Source: Acanthaster planci
Lineage: Eukaryota; Echinodermata; Asteroidea; Valvatida; Acanthasteridae
Assembly (NCBI RefSeq): GCF_001949145.1
Contig: NW_019091695.1
Span: forward strand, 39,454 to 77,315
Direction: 5' to 3'
Length of the DNA: 37,862 nt
The stretch's first letter is position 1; every line of letters begins with the position of its first letter. Made by a program: the position numbers and the translations under genes. Below, one piece after another: positions 1 to 8,370 of the stretch. Below the pieces are notes generated by a model. The model was not told the DNA's origin. It searched no databases and was given only the letters and a program-made list of their open reading frames with translations.

Positions 1-6
1 TTACTG

Positions 7-113
7 TACTGGTACGGCAAGGACAATGAGTACGTAGGCCTGCATACTTTCCACGACATGATGTTGCTAGGCAACTGAATATCCATGCCGACAGTACATT
101 TTACAGGGACTGC
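7..113 (+). repeat. upstream diverged copy of the segment at 159-253
   Basis: The translation from base 7 (YWYGKDNEYVGLH, later ISMPTVHFTGT) parallels the segment at about 159-253 (YGYWKSNDEGLKY, later ISMVTVHFKGA). At DNA level the best match is ATATCCATG followed by GACAGT and CATTTTA in both copies. The offset is about 143 bases. This copy is interrupted by a TGA at 76-78. Confidence 0.5.
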
Positions 114-137
114 TGATGGTTGATTCACTGCAACTGA

Positions 138-461
138 TTACCACCAGACTTAGAGTATGGGTATTGGAAAAGTAATGACGAAGGTCTTAAGTATACCGAC
201 GTGGTGTTAAGAGACAACTGTATATCCATGGTGACAGTGCATTTTAAAGGGGCGACTCATGCATGTCTGTCAAACAGACAATTATTCAAAGAAAAACGCC
301 AAAAACTTCCATTTGTGACCGGCTCTGCAAGAAAGGGTATGAAGTTGGAATTTTTTGTTTCATCTAATGGGTTATTTTATGTGGATTGTTTTGGTATGTT
401 TTACATACCATTGACATCTCCACTCTCAAAAATCGTCATCAGGAATGATGGTTTTGACTAA
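138..461 (+). CDS. 3'-terminal fragment of an unidentified protein
   Basis: An open frame runs from just after a TGA at 135-137 to a TAA at 459-461. I do not recognise the family. Visible features are an aromatic, charged start (YGYWKSNDEG), then ISMVTVHFKG, a basic stretch (KEKRQKLP) and a hydrophobic C-terminal third (FYVDCFGMFYIPLT). There is no clear membrane helix or signal peptide. The first part (about 159-253) is a diverged copy of 7-113, where YWYGKDNE and ISMPTVHFTG recur in a related frame closed by a TGA at 76-78. This suggests a protein built of repeats or a locally duplicated exon. No good start codon is visible, so it would be the last exon of a gene entering from the left, or a decayed remnant. 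The AATAAA overlapping the stop supports a genuine gene end. Confidence 0.35.
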   Translation, partial: LPPDLEYGYWKSNDEGLKYTDVVLRDNCISMVTVHFKGATHACLSNRQLFKEKRQKLPFVTGSARKGMKLEFFVSSNGLFYVDCFGMFYIPLTSPLSKIVIRNDGFD

Positions 462-465
462 TAAA
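460..465 (+). terminator. AATAAA polyadenylation signal
   Basis: AATAAA overlaps the TAA stop of the preceding open frame and is followed within 30 bases by a T/G-rich stretch (GTTTTTGTGTCTATTG), the usual arrangement of a metazoan cleavage/polyadenylation site. The motif is common in AT-rich DNA, so the support is its position exactly at the frame's end. Confidence 0.4.
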
Positions 466-940
466 GATTACAGAAACATGTTTTTGTGTCTATTGTTTTC
501 ATGTGTGTCCATTGCTGCCCAAAAGTTTAAGCAGCAGTTTCTCCGTAAGACATTTTCATGTAAATGATATGTATGCAAACTGTGATTATCTTTGGAATGC
601 AAGGTGGTATAGAGCTCCAACATACACTAAATTGAAGCTTACGATACAGCCTTTCTATCTATATGCATCATGCAATTTTGATTTTTTTCTGACTCAATAC
701 CCATTTTTGCAGAGCCGGACACATTTTAGATTTCTTTATTTCAATCAATTACGCTCCACTTTTTGTATTCTCAATCAAAAAATGCTGATGCTGAGATTTG
801 GTGTTTTAATTCCCAAACATTAGAAATGCTAGTAAAATGTTTCAGGGGTACTGGGTACCTGTGTGGGATGGGAGACACTCAGTATGTGCTGCTAGTCAAC
901 TAGACAACTGAATTTATTCTTAAATGTCGCCTTGGCTAAT
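466..940. other. no gene seen
   Basis: AT-rich DNA. The open frame at 503-823 has low-complexity composition and no recognisable motif, so it was not called. No RNA gene or repeat was recognised. Confidence 0.5.
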
Positions 941-1235
941 AATAATAACAATAATGGACATTTATATTGCACCGGTATCCATCATGGGTAGATGCTCATG
1001 ATGCTTACTGTTATTATCCCTGCTCAGTGGGCCCAATGAAACATTCCAAATACATGTACCATTTCAGCTCCCTGGGGAGTATACAGCTCCATGCTGCCTA
1101 ATAGGCGCAAAGGGGCTAATTCAATCACAGTAACCATCATAGCCCTCACAGGTGCCCATTTACACCTGGGTGGAGAAAGACAATGTGTGAAAAAGTGCCT
1201 TGTCTAAGGGCACATCATAGAGCTACATGTATATT
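941..1235 (-). repeat. dispersed repeat resembling a LINE/SINE 3' end
   Basis: The block starts with an AAT-type microsatellite (AATAATAATAACAATAATGG), continues with ACATTTATATTGCACCGGTATCC and ends with CCCATTTACACCTGGGTGGAGAAAGACAATGTG and a GTGCCTTGTCTAAGGGCAC-type segment. This arrangement matches a widespread class of invertebrate repeats in which an ATT-type tail ends a LINE- or SINE-derived 3' region. Here it is in reverse orientation, so the simple repeat is at the left. The family assignment rests on general resemblance only. Confidence 0.5.
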
Positions 1236-1236
1236 A

Positions 1237-1916
1237 AATAGACCGATCTAGTAAGCCACACCCCCTGACACATTGACCAATCACAGCACGTAATTTGAGG
1301 TCCGACATTTAGTCGCCATTTTGTCCGACAAACTCTCTTCAATTTCCTATACTTTACCGCACACTTTTTGTTGATTTTACACTTGCTTTGCTTGTACACT
1401 GTGATGAAAAATGCCCCAAGTTTTCACCACAGTCTCGGTCAAGCGGTGTTCGTATGCTAATTGCATATCGGGTTCCCGATGTCCTGAGAAAAGAGGAAAG
1501 GTGGTTTGGGAAAAACTTTCTAAGCCAAAGACGGACAGGGAAAAGTGTTTCCGGTGGCTGCCGGCGTGCGGCTGTTGCAAAGCAACGTGTGTTCACAAAA
1601 ACAAACGGAAAACAAATGGGCCTACCCCATCTCCTTTGCCGCCTTTAATAGTTATTTTGACTTCCATTAAAGACTTGCAGTTAGGCTATCTAGGCATGAA
1701 TGTTGTCACTTTTCGCCATGCATCTTCGTTTTGAAACCTGCGTTGTGTGAAAATGTATACAGTGCGTATCGTGAACAGCACTGTATTTTACACTGGACAC
1801 TGTACTACCCCCACTGAGCACAGAGCAAAAATGCCAAGCATGTGCGTGAGACATCGATTGCACGCGTGTCACCTGGCCGTTGCTATAGTATGTGTGGCTT
1901 AATGGATCGGTCTATT
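1237..1916. mobile_element. 680-bp inverted-repeat DNA transposon with partial THAP-like exon
   Basis: The ends are inverted copies of each other: AATAGACCGATC, three variable bases, then TAAGCCACAC at 1237-1261, matched in reverse complement at 1892-1916 (GTGTGGCTTA...GATCGGTCTATT). Only the three central bases differ. No convincing target-site duplication is seen in the flanks (TATTA / ACTAC). The left interior has a promoter-like stretch (CCAATCACAGC, CGCCATTTTG) and the middle holds a reading frame like the start of a THAP domain. The most economical reading is a non-autonomous deletion derivative of a THAP-type transposon (P- or Kolobok-like); the superfamily is not decided. Confidence 0.65.
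1411..1734 (+). pseudogene. N-terminal half of a THAP-like zinc finger
   Basis: The frame begins MPQVFTTVSVKRCSYANC and contains VVWEKLSKPKTDREKCFRW before the similarity fades around residue 55. THAP fingers are C-x2-4-C followed by a 35-50 residue stretch with a conserved Trp and Pro and a distal C-x2-H. Here the first C-x4-C pair and the FPKPKTDxEKCxRW-like segment are visible, while the distal C-x2-H is missing. The sequence may have been spliced to a second exon now deleted, since the gene lies inside a 680-bp element. THAP domains are the DNA-binding part of P-element-type transposases. The call is moderate because the motif is only half present. Confidence 0.42.
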
Positions 1917-1945
1917 ACTACAGGGTGTCCAAGAAAAAAACGCAA
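1917..1945 (+). other. transposon-terminus-like motif ACAGGGTGTCC
   Basis: ACTACAGGGTGTCCAAGAAA starts immediately after the THAP element. The word CAGGGTGTCC followed by an A-rich run is a frequent start of eukaryotic DNA transposons. A reverse-oriented version (TCTGGGACACCCTG) stands at about 29139 and a related one (CAGGGTGTCTG) at 29704, so this is probably the left end of a truncated element whose partner end I cannot identify. Confidence 0.35.
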
Positions 1946-2128
1946 CAGTTAGTAAAATCCTGTTTGTGGGGGAACCTAATATCACACCATATAAAATTAG
2001 TTATTGCTAGATTTGTCAGAGCATCAGCTTCATTTTGATACCAATTACATCTTGGTACGGTTCCGGATTGTTGCACAATTATTGTTTGACTGAGGTGACG
2101 TCAAATGACAATTGCTGCATTGAAAAAT

Positions 2129-2325
2129 AAATAGTCCGACGCTGCCAGGCAAAATTAATAACAACGTGGTCAAGCTTTTGGATAAAGAAATGCGGAAATG
2201 TGAGAAAAATGTATTTGGCGGGTTAAATGCTCGTGGAAAAAAAATATGACGGTATGGGCGGGCCAAAGAAAAATAAATAAAGATCCAACGATCATGCGGT
2301 CAAGGTTTTGAATTTAGCTCCCCGA
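2129..2325 (+). repeat. direct repeat, copy 1
   Basis: It shares with the second copy, in the same order, AATAGTCCGAC, AACAACGTGGTC, ATGCTCGTG, GCGGGCCA, AACGATCATGC and the end GTC(C)AAGGTTTTG. Identity is broken by indels. The copies are separated by about 115 bases of AT-rich DNA (2330-2440). No coding capacity was recognised. Confidence 0.6.
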
Positions 2326-2442
2326 GGTCCCCACTAGAAATAAATATTTTTTTAATAATAATTTGTAATAATAATTGTATATAATTAATTTACATAATTA
2401 AAATAATAAATATTTTTGGGAGGGTCGGACAAAAGTAAAAAC

Positions 2443-2640
2443 TAATAGTCCGACACTGTCCGGCCAACCGTATAACAACGTGGTCCAGGGTTTTTGATAA
2501 AAAATAATTCAGAGACGGGAGAAATAAATAATTTTAGGCAGATTAAAATGCTCGTGAAAAAAATTGATGTGACGTCGCAGGCGCGGGCCATACACCGAAA
2601 AATCAAACGATCATGCAGTCCAGGTTTTGTATACAGCTGG
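2443..2640 (+). repeat. direct repeat, copy 2
   Basis: Second copy of the unit at 2129-2325, with the same ordered words but many substitutions and small indels. It abuts the inverted-repeat structure that begins at 2641. Confidence 0.6.
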
Positions 2641-2815
2641 TGTCTTTGTGAGGCCACCGTAGACATAGATTGATGGACTGCATCTGTGATGGATGTCACC
2701 CACAAGTGTAGAAATGCTCTCTTAGACCAATATGTTACTATAGCAATGCAGTCTAAGTTCACAAACTGGAGAAAACTGCCCAAATCCACTTCTACGGTGG
2801 CTTCACACAGACACA
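2641..2815. repeat. inverted-repeat (fold-back) element
   Basis: TGTCTTTGTGAGGCCACCGTAGA at 2641-2662 is matched in reverse complement by TCTACGGTGGCTTCACACAGACACA at 2791-2815, with two or three mismatches. The 128-base interior has no gene. It is probably a miniature inverted-repeat element; flanking duplications are not clear. Confidence 0.55.
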
Positions 2816-3216
2816 ACTCGTGACTTTCAAACGCCTTTTCTTGAAGATGGCATCAGTTAATATGGCAACAATGGACCAGGTATGTCAATATGATGATAAC
2901 CTCTGTACTCCAGTTTGTTAAAGTGTATTATGCTTAACCAAAGCAAAGTTATCCCACTTCAAACATGCGGCTAGTAACAAATTTTATCCGATTATCTATA
3001 TTCAGACAGAATTCCACAATAAAAGATCATTTTTTATTGCTAGAGATGAGCTACTGCTTGACCGTCGGGAACCATTGTCTCACAATGGCATTTACAGCCT
3101 GGGAAACACAAAAAAGGATTTACATAGGATTTACGCGTGTGTGCCCCACGGGTGACAAATTATTTGCTCTAGCGCAAGTGCGTGGTAGAGCTACGACAAA
3201 TTAGGTGGGCACCATG
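2816..3216. other. no gene seen
   Basis: Unassigned DNA between the fold-back and the DIRS element. Short open frames (for example 2965-3204) show no recognisable protein features. Confidence 0.5.
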
Positions 3217-3284
3217 TCATTCTATACCGCCCTCTGTCAGATCAGAAATCCCATGGGATACGATCGCGCATGCGCAAACCAGTA
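3217..3284 (+). repeat. DIRS left inverted terminal repeat
   Basis: CATTCTATACCGCCCTCTG...CCCATGGGATACGATCGC..GCATGCGCAAACCAG is the reverse complement, with scattered mismatches and a 4-base indel, of the right end at about 8252-8326. Its first 38 bases also pair with 8017-8056 in the internal complementary region. Confidence 0.8.
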
Positions 3285-3391
3285 GCAAACGTACACTCGC
3301 AGAACCAGACAGCAGCAAAATACATTGCTCCACAAAAGTACCGAAAACTTACCGTTTTTCTGCAGGGATTGGAATTAATCCTGCTTCACGT

Positions 3392-4815
3392 ATGGCGAAG
3401 AACAATAGTGACCACAGCGCTGCCAATGACGCACAAAAACAAGATTCGACGAAAGTGGGGGAAGACAAGGTTAATCCCGGGTCGAAAGAGAATATGACCA
3501 GCAGAAAGATGACGCACTCGTCCACACGTAAACAATTGGCGGCAACCAGCCACCAGTCATCCAAATCTGGTCGGGGCAACACAGAACTCGTCAAAGCATT
3601 GAGCCAGCTGGCCAAAACCATGCTGGACCTGAAAGTTGATGTGTGTCCCATTAAACAAACTCAACAGGAATTGGAAAATGAGCATGATCTCCCTCATTCT
3701 GCGTTACCTCATCCGGACTATTTTTATCCGCCCCACGACATGGAATGGGAATATGGCGGTGCTGTTTATCCAGTGGAGGAATACGCGGTGGAGGCACTGC
3801 GATTCGGGTGACCATGACGGAGGGTCAAAGGACACGAGCACTAGCGCCGTAAACAACATGGCTGACAACGATCACAGTGTCACTGACACAACAGATCGTG
3901 GCTCTGGCACTGCCCCCGACTTGGATCCGGTTGTAAGCAAATTTGATGAATATCTGGCGGAGTTTGTGACTCCAAAGGAAGAGACGTGTGAAGCTGTATC
4001 TGCGTCATTAGCCAAGGGCGTGAACAAGATGTTTCAGAAAGGTTTGGACTTCGAGCTTTTTCACAAGAAATCAGTGGAAATCAAGCGCCCTGAGAATTGT
4101 ACCGTGTGCCAGGTTGAAACTGGTGATCTTGTGCACAAGTTGCTGAAACACCAAACCAAAAGATTCGACGAAAGGATGAAATTATCCAAACTTCGGTGTC
4201 CAAAGCTGACTGCTGCCTGAAAAACATGTCGATATAAAAAAGGAGGACAGCAGTGCAGTTCTAAGTGCCAGCATCGTCAATGAGTTAACCGCAATTGGCA
4301 TAACAAGACCCTCCATGTTGGGTCACAGTTTCCACAACATTTGCCTACGCGGCGCCACAGGGAGCTGCAGAAACCAGAACTGTCTTGGTGTTATGATAAT
4401 CTGTTCTCATCTGATGTAGAGCACAATGCCTACTTATATGGTGGAAACCAGAATATGGAAAAGCAGATAAAGGACATTGGGGAATCCCACAAGACAGTTA
4501 GCCAGCTGCGGCCAGGCAAATCTTCCTATACATATACCTGAGGAGCCTATCGCTACCCCCCACTACTACAGGGGAGGATTTTTTCCTCGCAGGCACTATG
4601 GCCCTGGTCCTATCCGTAGGAGTAGAGGTGGTCGGCCATACACTCCAAACCCATCATATCCTACAAGTAGCGTTGCCAGTGGTGGTAGACAATCTGGAGG
4701 TGGGCAATCTAAAGGTGCACGTCCAGCTTTCACTGCATCTCAAGCCCCGCCTAATGGTGAGATAGGCCCAAATGTTGCTTCTCCTTTGCCAGATAATGTG
4801 GCATGCATCAATTAA
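3392..4815 (+). pseudogene. DIRS gag-like protein, frameshifted
   Basis: The likely start is the ATG at 3392 (MAKNNSDHSAAND), the first good ATG after the left repeat. The frame ends at 3811; a second frame then carries the protein (TPDLDPVVSKFDEYLAEFV-like acidic/helical region to 4220, with PENCTVCQVETGDLVHKLL). It resumes after stops (PTRRHRELQKPELSWCYDNL...) and shifts again near 4510 to a Gly/Arg/Pro-rich tail (YYRGGFFPRRHYGPGPIRRS) ending at 4815. A charged N-terminus, helical middle and RG-rich, nucleic-acid-binding C-terminus are usual for Ngaro/DIRS gag proteins, which package element RNA. Position upstream of RT and composition carry this call, since gag sequences are poorly conserved. 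Confidence 0.6.
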
Positions 4816-6013
4816 ATCTGAGCACAAATCTATTCCATTTCGTGCTGGTAGATTTGGCCAGTTCATTCACAAATGGAGTAATATTACTTTGGATAGTGAC
4901 ATTTTGCAGACTGTTTCAGGCTGCACAATTGAGTTTACAGATGGATATCTGCCGATTCAGGATACTGCGCCAATTTCTAACTTTAATCAGCAGCAAAGTC
5001 AGATTGTAGATGAAGAAATCCAGAACCAAATTAACAAAGGTGTCCTGGAAAAGTCTGTCCATGAAAATGGTGAATTTTTATCCAGCATTTTTCTAGTGCC
5101 CAAGAAAAATGGCACGCATAGGCCTTTTCTGGATTTGAAGCAGTTCAACACCAATGTTGAGTATCACCATTTTAAGATGGAGACATTTGATATTGCTCTA
5201 AAGTTGATCTTTAAAGGATGCTATATGGCATCGATTCACTTGAAAGATGCATACTATGGTGTTCCAGCGCAGAGAAATTTCAGGAAATTCCTTAAATTTG
5301 TCTGGAGAGACTCCCTGCTCCAGTTTACTTGCCTACTTAATGGACTTTTTTGTGCGCCTCGAAAGTATACAAAATTGATGAAACCAGTGTATGCCTTCTT
5401 ACAAATGGGACATAGTGTCACAGGTTTTCTTGATGACATGCTAATAGTAGCAGGCACTGAAGCAGACTTGCTTTCCTCTGTAACATTTGTTTTGAGAACC
5501 CTACTGGAACTGGACTTTGTGATAAACTGGGACAAATCAGTCATGAGGCCATGCAAACAAATAACCCAGCTGGGATTTGTAATCAACTCAGATTCAATGA
5601 ATGTTACATTGCCCACTGACAAACTTAAACATGTAGTCACCCTATGCAAGGACTTGGCCGACAAACAGAAGGATTCTTTTAGGAGTGTGGCTAAAGTAAT
5701 AGGTAGCCTTGTTGCCTCCTTTCCTGCTGTGCAGGTGGGCCCACTTAAATACAGAGATTTGGAACAAGCCAAAGATGAAGCATTGAGACTGAGTGCAGGG
5801 GATTTTGACTCTCAAATGACTGTCTCTGAAGCCATTAAAGCAGAATTACATTGGTGGGCAGATAATTTACCTTGTCAAGCAAGTCCTATCGTAAGATGCA
5901 ATGCCGATATAACGCTTACGCCTCAGACGCCTCATTGGAAGGATGGGGTGGTACATGTGGGGATGAGCACTTTGGGGACAGATGGAATGATGCAGAGAAA
6001 CTATCGCACATAA
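4772..6013 (+). pseudogene. DIRS reverse transcriptase
   Basis: A single open frame of 413 codons carries the RT fingers and palm: QINKGVLEKSVHENGEFLSS (about residues 85-105), SIFLVPKKNGTHRPFLDLKQ, then motif A as ASIHLKDAYYGVP, CLLNGLFCAPRKYTKLM, motif C as GFLDDMLIVAG and a thumb-like region with QLGFVIN. In DIRS elements motif A reads SIDLKDAYxxVP; here the catalytic Asp is His (CAC), while the motif C Asp pair is intact. The enzyme would copy element RNA into DNA. The frame ends in the middle of RNase H, whose first motif is in another frame, so this is a damaged fusion. The ATG at 4772 is only the first available one; the original fusion start is not clear. Confidence 0.85.
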
Positions 6014-6285
6014 ATTACCTTGAATTGTTGGGGCCTTCTTTGTTCTGAAGACTTGTGCACATAACATCAGTGGAAAAGCTGTGTCGTTGTTGCTGGACAC
6101 AACAGCCATTGCTTACTTAAATCACATGGGTGGTAGGAAACCCGAACTCAATAATCTGGCCAGAAAGATATGGGAGTGGTGCTTGTCCAAAGGTATTTGT
6201 CTTTCTGCCTCCCGTTTGCCTGGAACAAAGAATGACCAGGCTGATTTCGAGAGCAGGCAATTTCAGCGATGGGTGTGAGAGGTCA
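5905..6285 (+). pseudogene. DIRS RNase H domain, split over frames
   Basis: The first catalytic segment (ASDASLEGWGG) is read about one frame away from the RT frame at 5905-5945. YLELLGAFFVLKTCAHN follows at about 6010-6065. The frame at 6081-6278 then gives LLLDTTAIAYLNHMGG, WEWCLSKGICLSASRLPG and NDQADFESRQFQRW. These are the Asp, Glu, Asp and C-terminal AD..SR landmarks of DIRS-type RNase H, which removes the RNA strand of the RNA:DNA hybrid. At least one frameshift separates the first motif from the RT domain. Confidence 0.8.
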
Positions 6286-6720
6286 CTGCATGACGAGGTT
6301 TTCAACAGACTAGTATTATTTTTTGGTAGTCCAGAGCATGACCTTTTCGCATTAACTTCAAGGTTCAATGCAAAATGCAGTCATTATGTTGCATGGCAGG
6401 ACCCCGAAGCACTGTTTATTGACGCTTTCTCAAAGTCCTGGTGTGACTTTTATGCACATATTTTGCCTCCTTTCAGCCTAATTGGGCGAGTGCTGCAGAA
6501 GCCAAGAACAGACCAAGGGATGGCTCTGATGATTGTACCATGTTGGCCCACCCAACCGTGGTTCCCTGTCTTTCTGAAGATGCTGACAGAGCAACTTTCA
6601 CTGTTACCCCCAATGGACAAGCTACTGACTCTCAAGTTCAGCAGCAGTCTTCATCCACTGAGAAAGAAGTTGATTCTGATAGCAGGTCGCATATCAGGAA
6701 AGCCTCAAGAGAGTCAGCAC
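6265..6720 (+). pseudogene. DIRS Dam-like methyltransferase region
   Basis: In the frame open from 6130 to 6861 the section from about 6265 reads EVFNRLVLFFGSPEHDLFAL, RFNAKCSHYVAWQDPEALFI, DAFSKSWCDFYAHILPPFSL, then CWPTQPWFPVFLKML and PLRKKLILIAGRISG. DIRS elements carry a domain here related to phage N6-adenine methyltransferases (N..C..Y..., a W before xPPY). The pattern FNAKC..Y...DAF...W...PPF fits, with PPF where active enzymes have a DPPY/NPPY motif. Catalysis is therefore doubtful, and the domain may be structural. The remainder of this frame overlaps the recombinase gene and is probably not translated usefully. Confidence 0.55.
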
Positions 6721-7671
6721 TTTCAGAGCGAGCTACCCCAATCATCCTCAATGCCTGGAAATGTGGAACTCACAAACAATACTCACTTTACATCCAGATA
6801 TGGAATGCGTTTTGTTTGCAAGGGCAAAGCGATAGTATTTCAACATCTGTCAATGAAGTAATTGATTTCTTAACCCAATTGTTTGAAGGTCTTAGGTATA
6901 GTGCCATTAATACGGCTCGCAGTGCACTTTCACAGTTTGTAATATGCAAAGGGGGTGTTACTACTGGATCTCATCCATGGGTGATCAAGTTTATTAGAGA
7001 GGTGTACAACCTCAGGCCTCCTGTGCCTCGTCATCATGATACCTGGGATGCATCCGTCCTCCTCAAGTATTTGAGATTGCTATCGCCAGTAGCGAAATTA
7101 ACATTAAAAATGTTAACTCTGAAAACAGTGACATTAGCATCGCTTTTAGTAGCGGCTAGGGCTCAAACCCTCAATGTACTTGATCTGACAAACATGACAA
7201 AGAAACATCCAAATTCACCTTTCTGGTGAGAATGTCAGATCTTAAGCAAAGTAGGCAAGGATATACCCATCCTGTCCTTGAGTTCAAAGCATGCCCAGTT
7301 GATCAAGGCCTTTGTATCTACACTGCACTCTCAGAGTACATTGAAAGAACCCACACTCTTAGGAAAGAGGAGTCAAAATTGTTTTTGTCAGCTACATGAA
7401 GCCTCACAAAAAAGTAACAGCAACAATCAGCAATTGGATCAAAACCTCTATTTCCAAGGCGGGGATCGATATTTCCAGATACAAACCCCTCAGTGTTCGA
7501 TCAGCATCCACATCAAAGGCATTGTCATCTGGGGCATATCTTGAGCAGATCCTCAAAACAGCAGGTCAAAGCAGTGCCAAGACATTTGCCAAATACTACA
7601 ATGAGGCCATTAAACCCCAGGAAACCATGGGCGAGCGAGTGGTAACTGCTGCTTCATCAAGACATATGTAG
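6600..7671 (+). pseudogene. DIRS tyrosine recombinase, frameshifted
   Basis: The first frame (to 7229) holds the helical core-binding domain (ALSERATPIILNAWKCGTHK, SLYIQIWNAFC, RYSAINTARSALSQF) and the start of the catalytic domain with the first conserved Arg in LASLLVAARAQTL. The second frame (about 7290-7671) gives YTALSEYIERTHTLRKEESK, SNWIKTSISKAGIDIS, PLSVRSASTSKALSSGAYLE and TFAKYYNEAIK. It keeps the second Arg and the C-terminal Tyr. The His of the HxxR box (usually AHSTRSAS) is Leu (PLSVRSAS). A shift between 7225 and 7290 separates the two halves. The enzyme would insert the circular DNA intermediate without target duplication, replacing integrase. Confidence 0.82.
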
Positions 7672-8016
7672 TCTTTCTCTTAAGTGTTAAACATGACGGC
7701 TACATTCTCCCAGAGTAAATCTAATGGATGATTTTTCAAAGGGCAATAATGCTACATGGTTCAAATTATCTCACAGACTGTGCTGCTTAATATCCATTGG
7801 CACTGTTTCAATCTATTCTCAGATTAACCGTACACATATATTATGGAGGTGTTATCCAGATGGTTGCTTGAGTATGCAACAGTTTGTCCTTTAAGGTTAC
7901 CATGTGAAGGCAATAAACCAAGTTTCAGGGTTGTTGCATGTACATAATGTATTTCTTTGTCATTTTATTTTTATTAATGGGAGGGTAGCATGGGTCAGTA
8001 CCAGTTACTTTAAAGT

Positions 8017-8140
8017 CCCATGGAATTCCTGATCCAACAGAGGGCGGAATAGAATGGAAGAGTTGAACGAGACTTACCTTGGAAGTCGATGTTTAACTGT
8101 GATTCTATACCACTCTCTGGCCGGATCAAGGGAATTACAT
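8017..8140 (+). repeat. DIRS internal complementary region
   Basis: 8017-8056 is the reverse complement of the element's first bases (3217-3254 region). 8057-8140 is the reverse complement of its last 84 bases (8287-8370) with about five mismatches. The junction is at 8056/8057. In the DIRS-1 model this region templates the joining of the two ends during circle formation. Confidence 0.82.
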
Positions 8141-8244
8141 CCTCTCCCTCCCACCCTTCACTATCACAGTTTTCCTTATGTGGCGTAGTATTTGCCACTA
8201 TTAGTCTAAGGGCAGTTTTAGCTGGAACTGTCCCATGTAGTTGT

Positions 8245-8370
8245 CTTTAAAGTCTGGTTTTGCGCATGCGCGTGCGATCGTATCCCATGTAATTCCTTTG
8301 ATCCGGCCAGAGAGCAGTGTAGAATCACAGTTAAAGATCGACTTCCAAGGTAAGTCTCGTTCAACTCTTC
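8245..8370 (+). repeat. DIRS right inverted terminal repeat with 3' extension
   Basis: 8252-8326 is the inverted partner of the left repeat (GCGCATGCGC, CGATCGTATCCCATG, ATCCGGCCAGAGAG). The last 45 bases to AACTCTTC at 8370 have no counterpart at the left end but are complemented inside 8057-8101, as expected for the extended right repeat of DIRS elements. Confidence 0.8.

Larger units (their letters stand above)
3217..8370 (+). mobile_element. DIRS-type tyrosine-recombinase retrotransposon, full length, inactive
   Basis: The element has the protein order of DIRS elements (gag-like, RT, RNase H, Dam-like region, tyrosine recombinase) and no LTRs or integrase. Its ends follow the DIRS plan. 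A left inverted terminal repeat (3217-3284) matches the right one (about 8252-8326), which has an extra 45-base tail to 8370. An internal complementary region at 8017-8140 is the reverse complement of left end (8017-8056) followed by right end (8057-8140), that is, of the circle junction. This fixes both boundaries to within a few bases. Total length, about 5.15 kb, is usual for the group. Every reading frame has at least one break, so this copy is not autonomous. Confidence 0.85.

Noticed and set aside
503-823. Open frame of 106 codons
   Set aside because: Low-complexity, Phe/Tyr-rich translation from AT-rich DNA with no motif or splice context.
1232-1921. TTAA target duplication for the THAP element (Kolobok-type)
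   Set aside because: ATTAA is present on the left only; the right flank is ACTAC, so no duplication can be claimed.
5254-5772. 172-codon open frame on the minus strand
   Set aside because: Complete antisense overlap with the recognisable DIRS reverse transcriptase; a shadow frame.
8010-8198. Minus-strand open frame over the DIRS right end
   Set aside because: It is made of the internal complementary region, which has a structural explanation.
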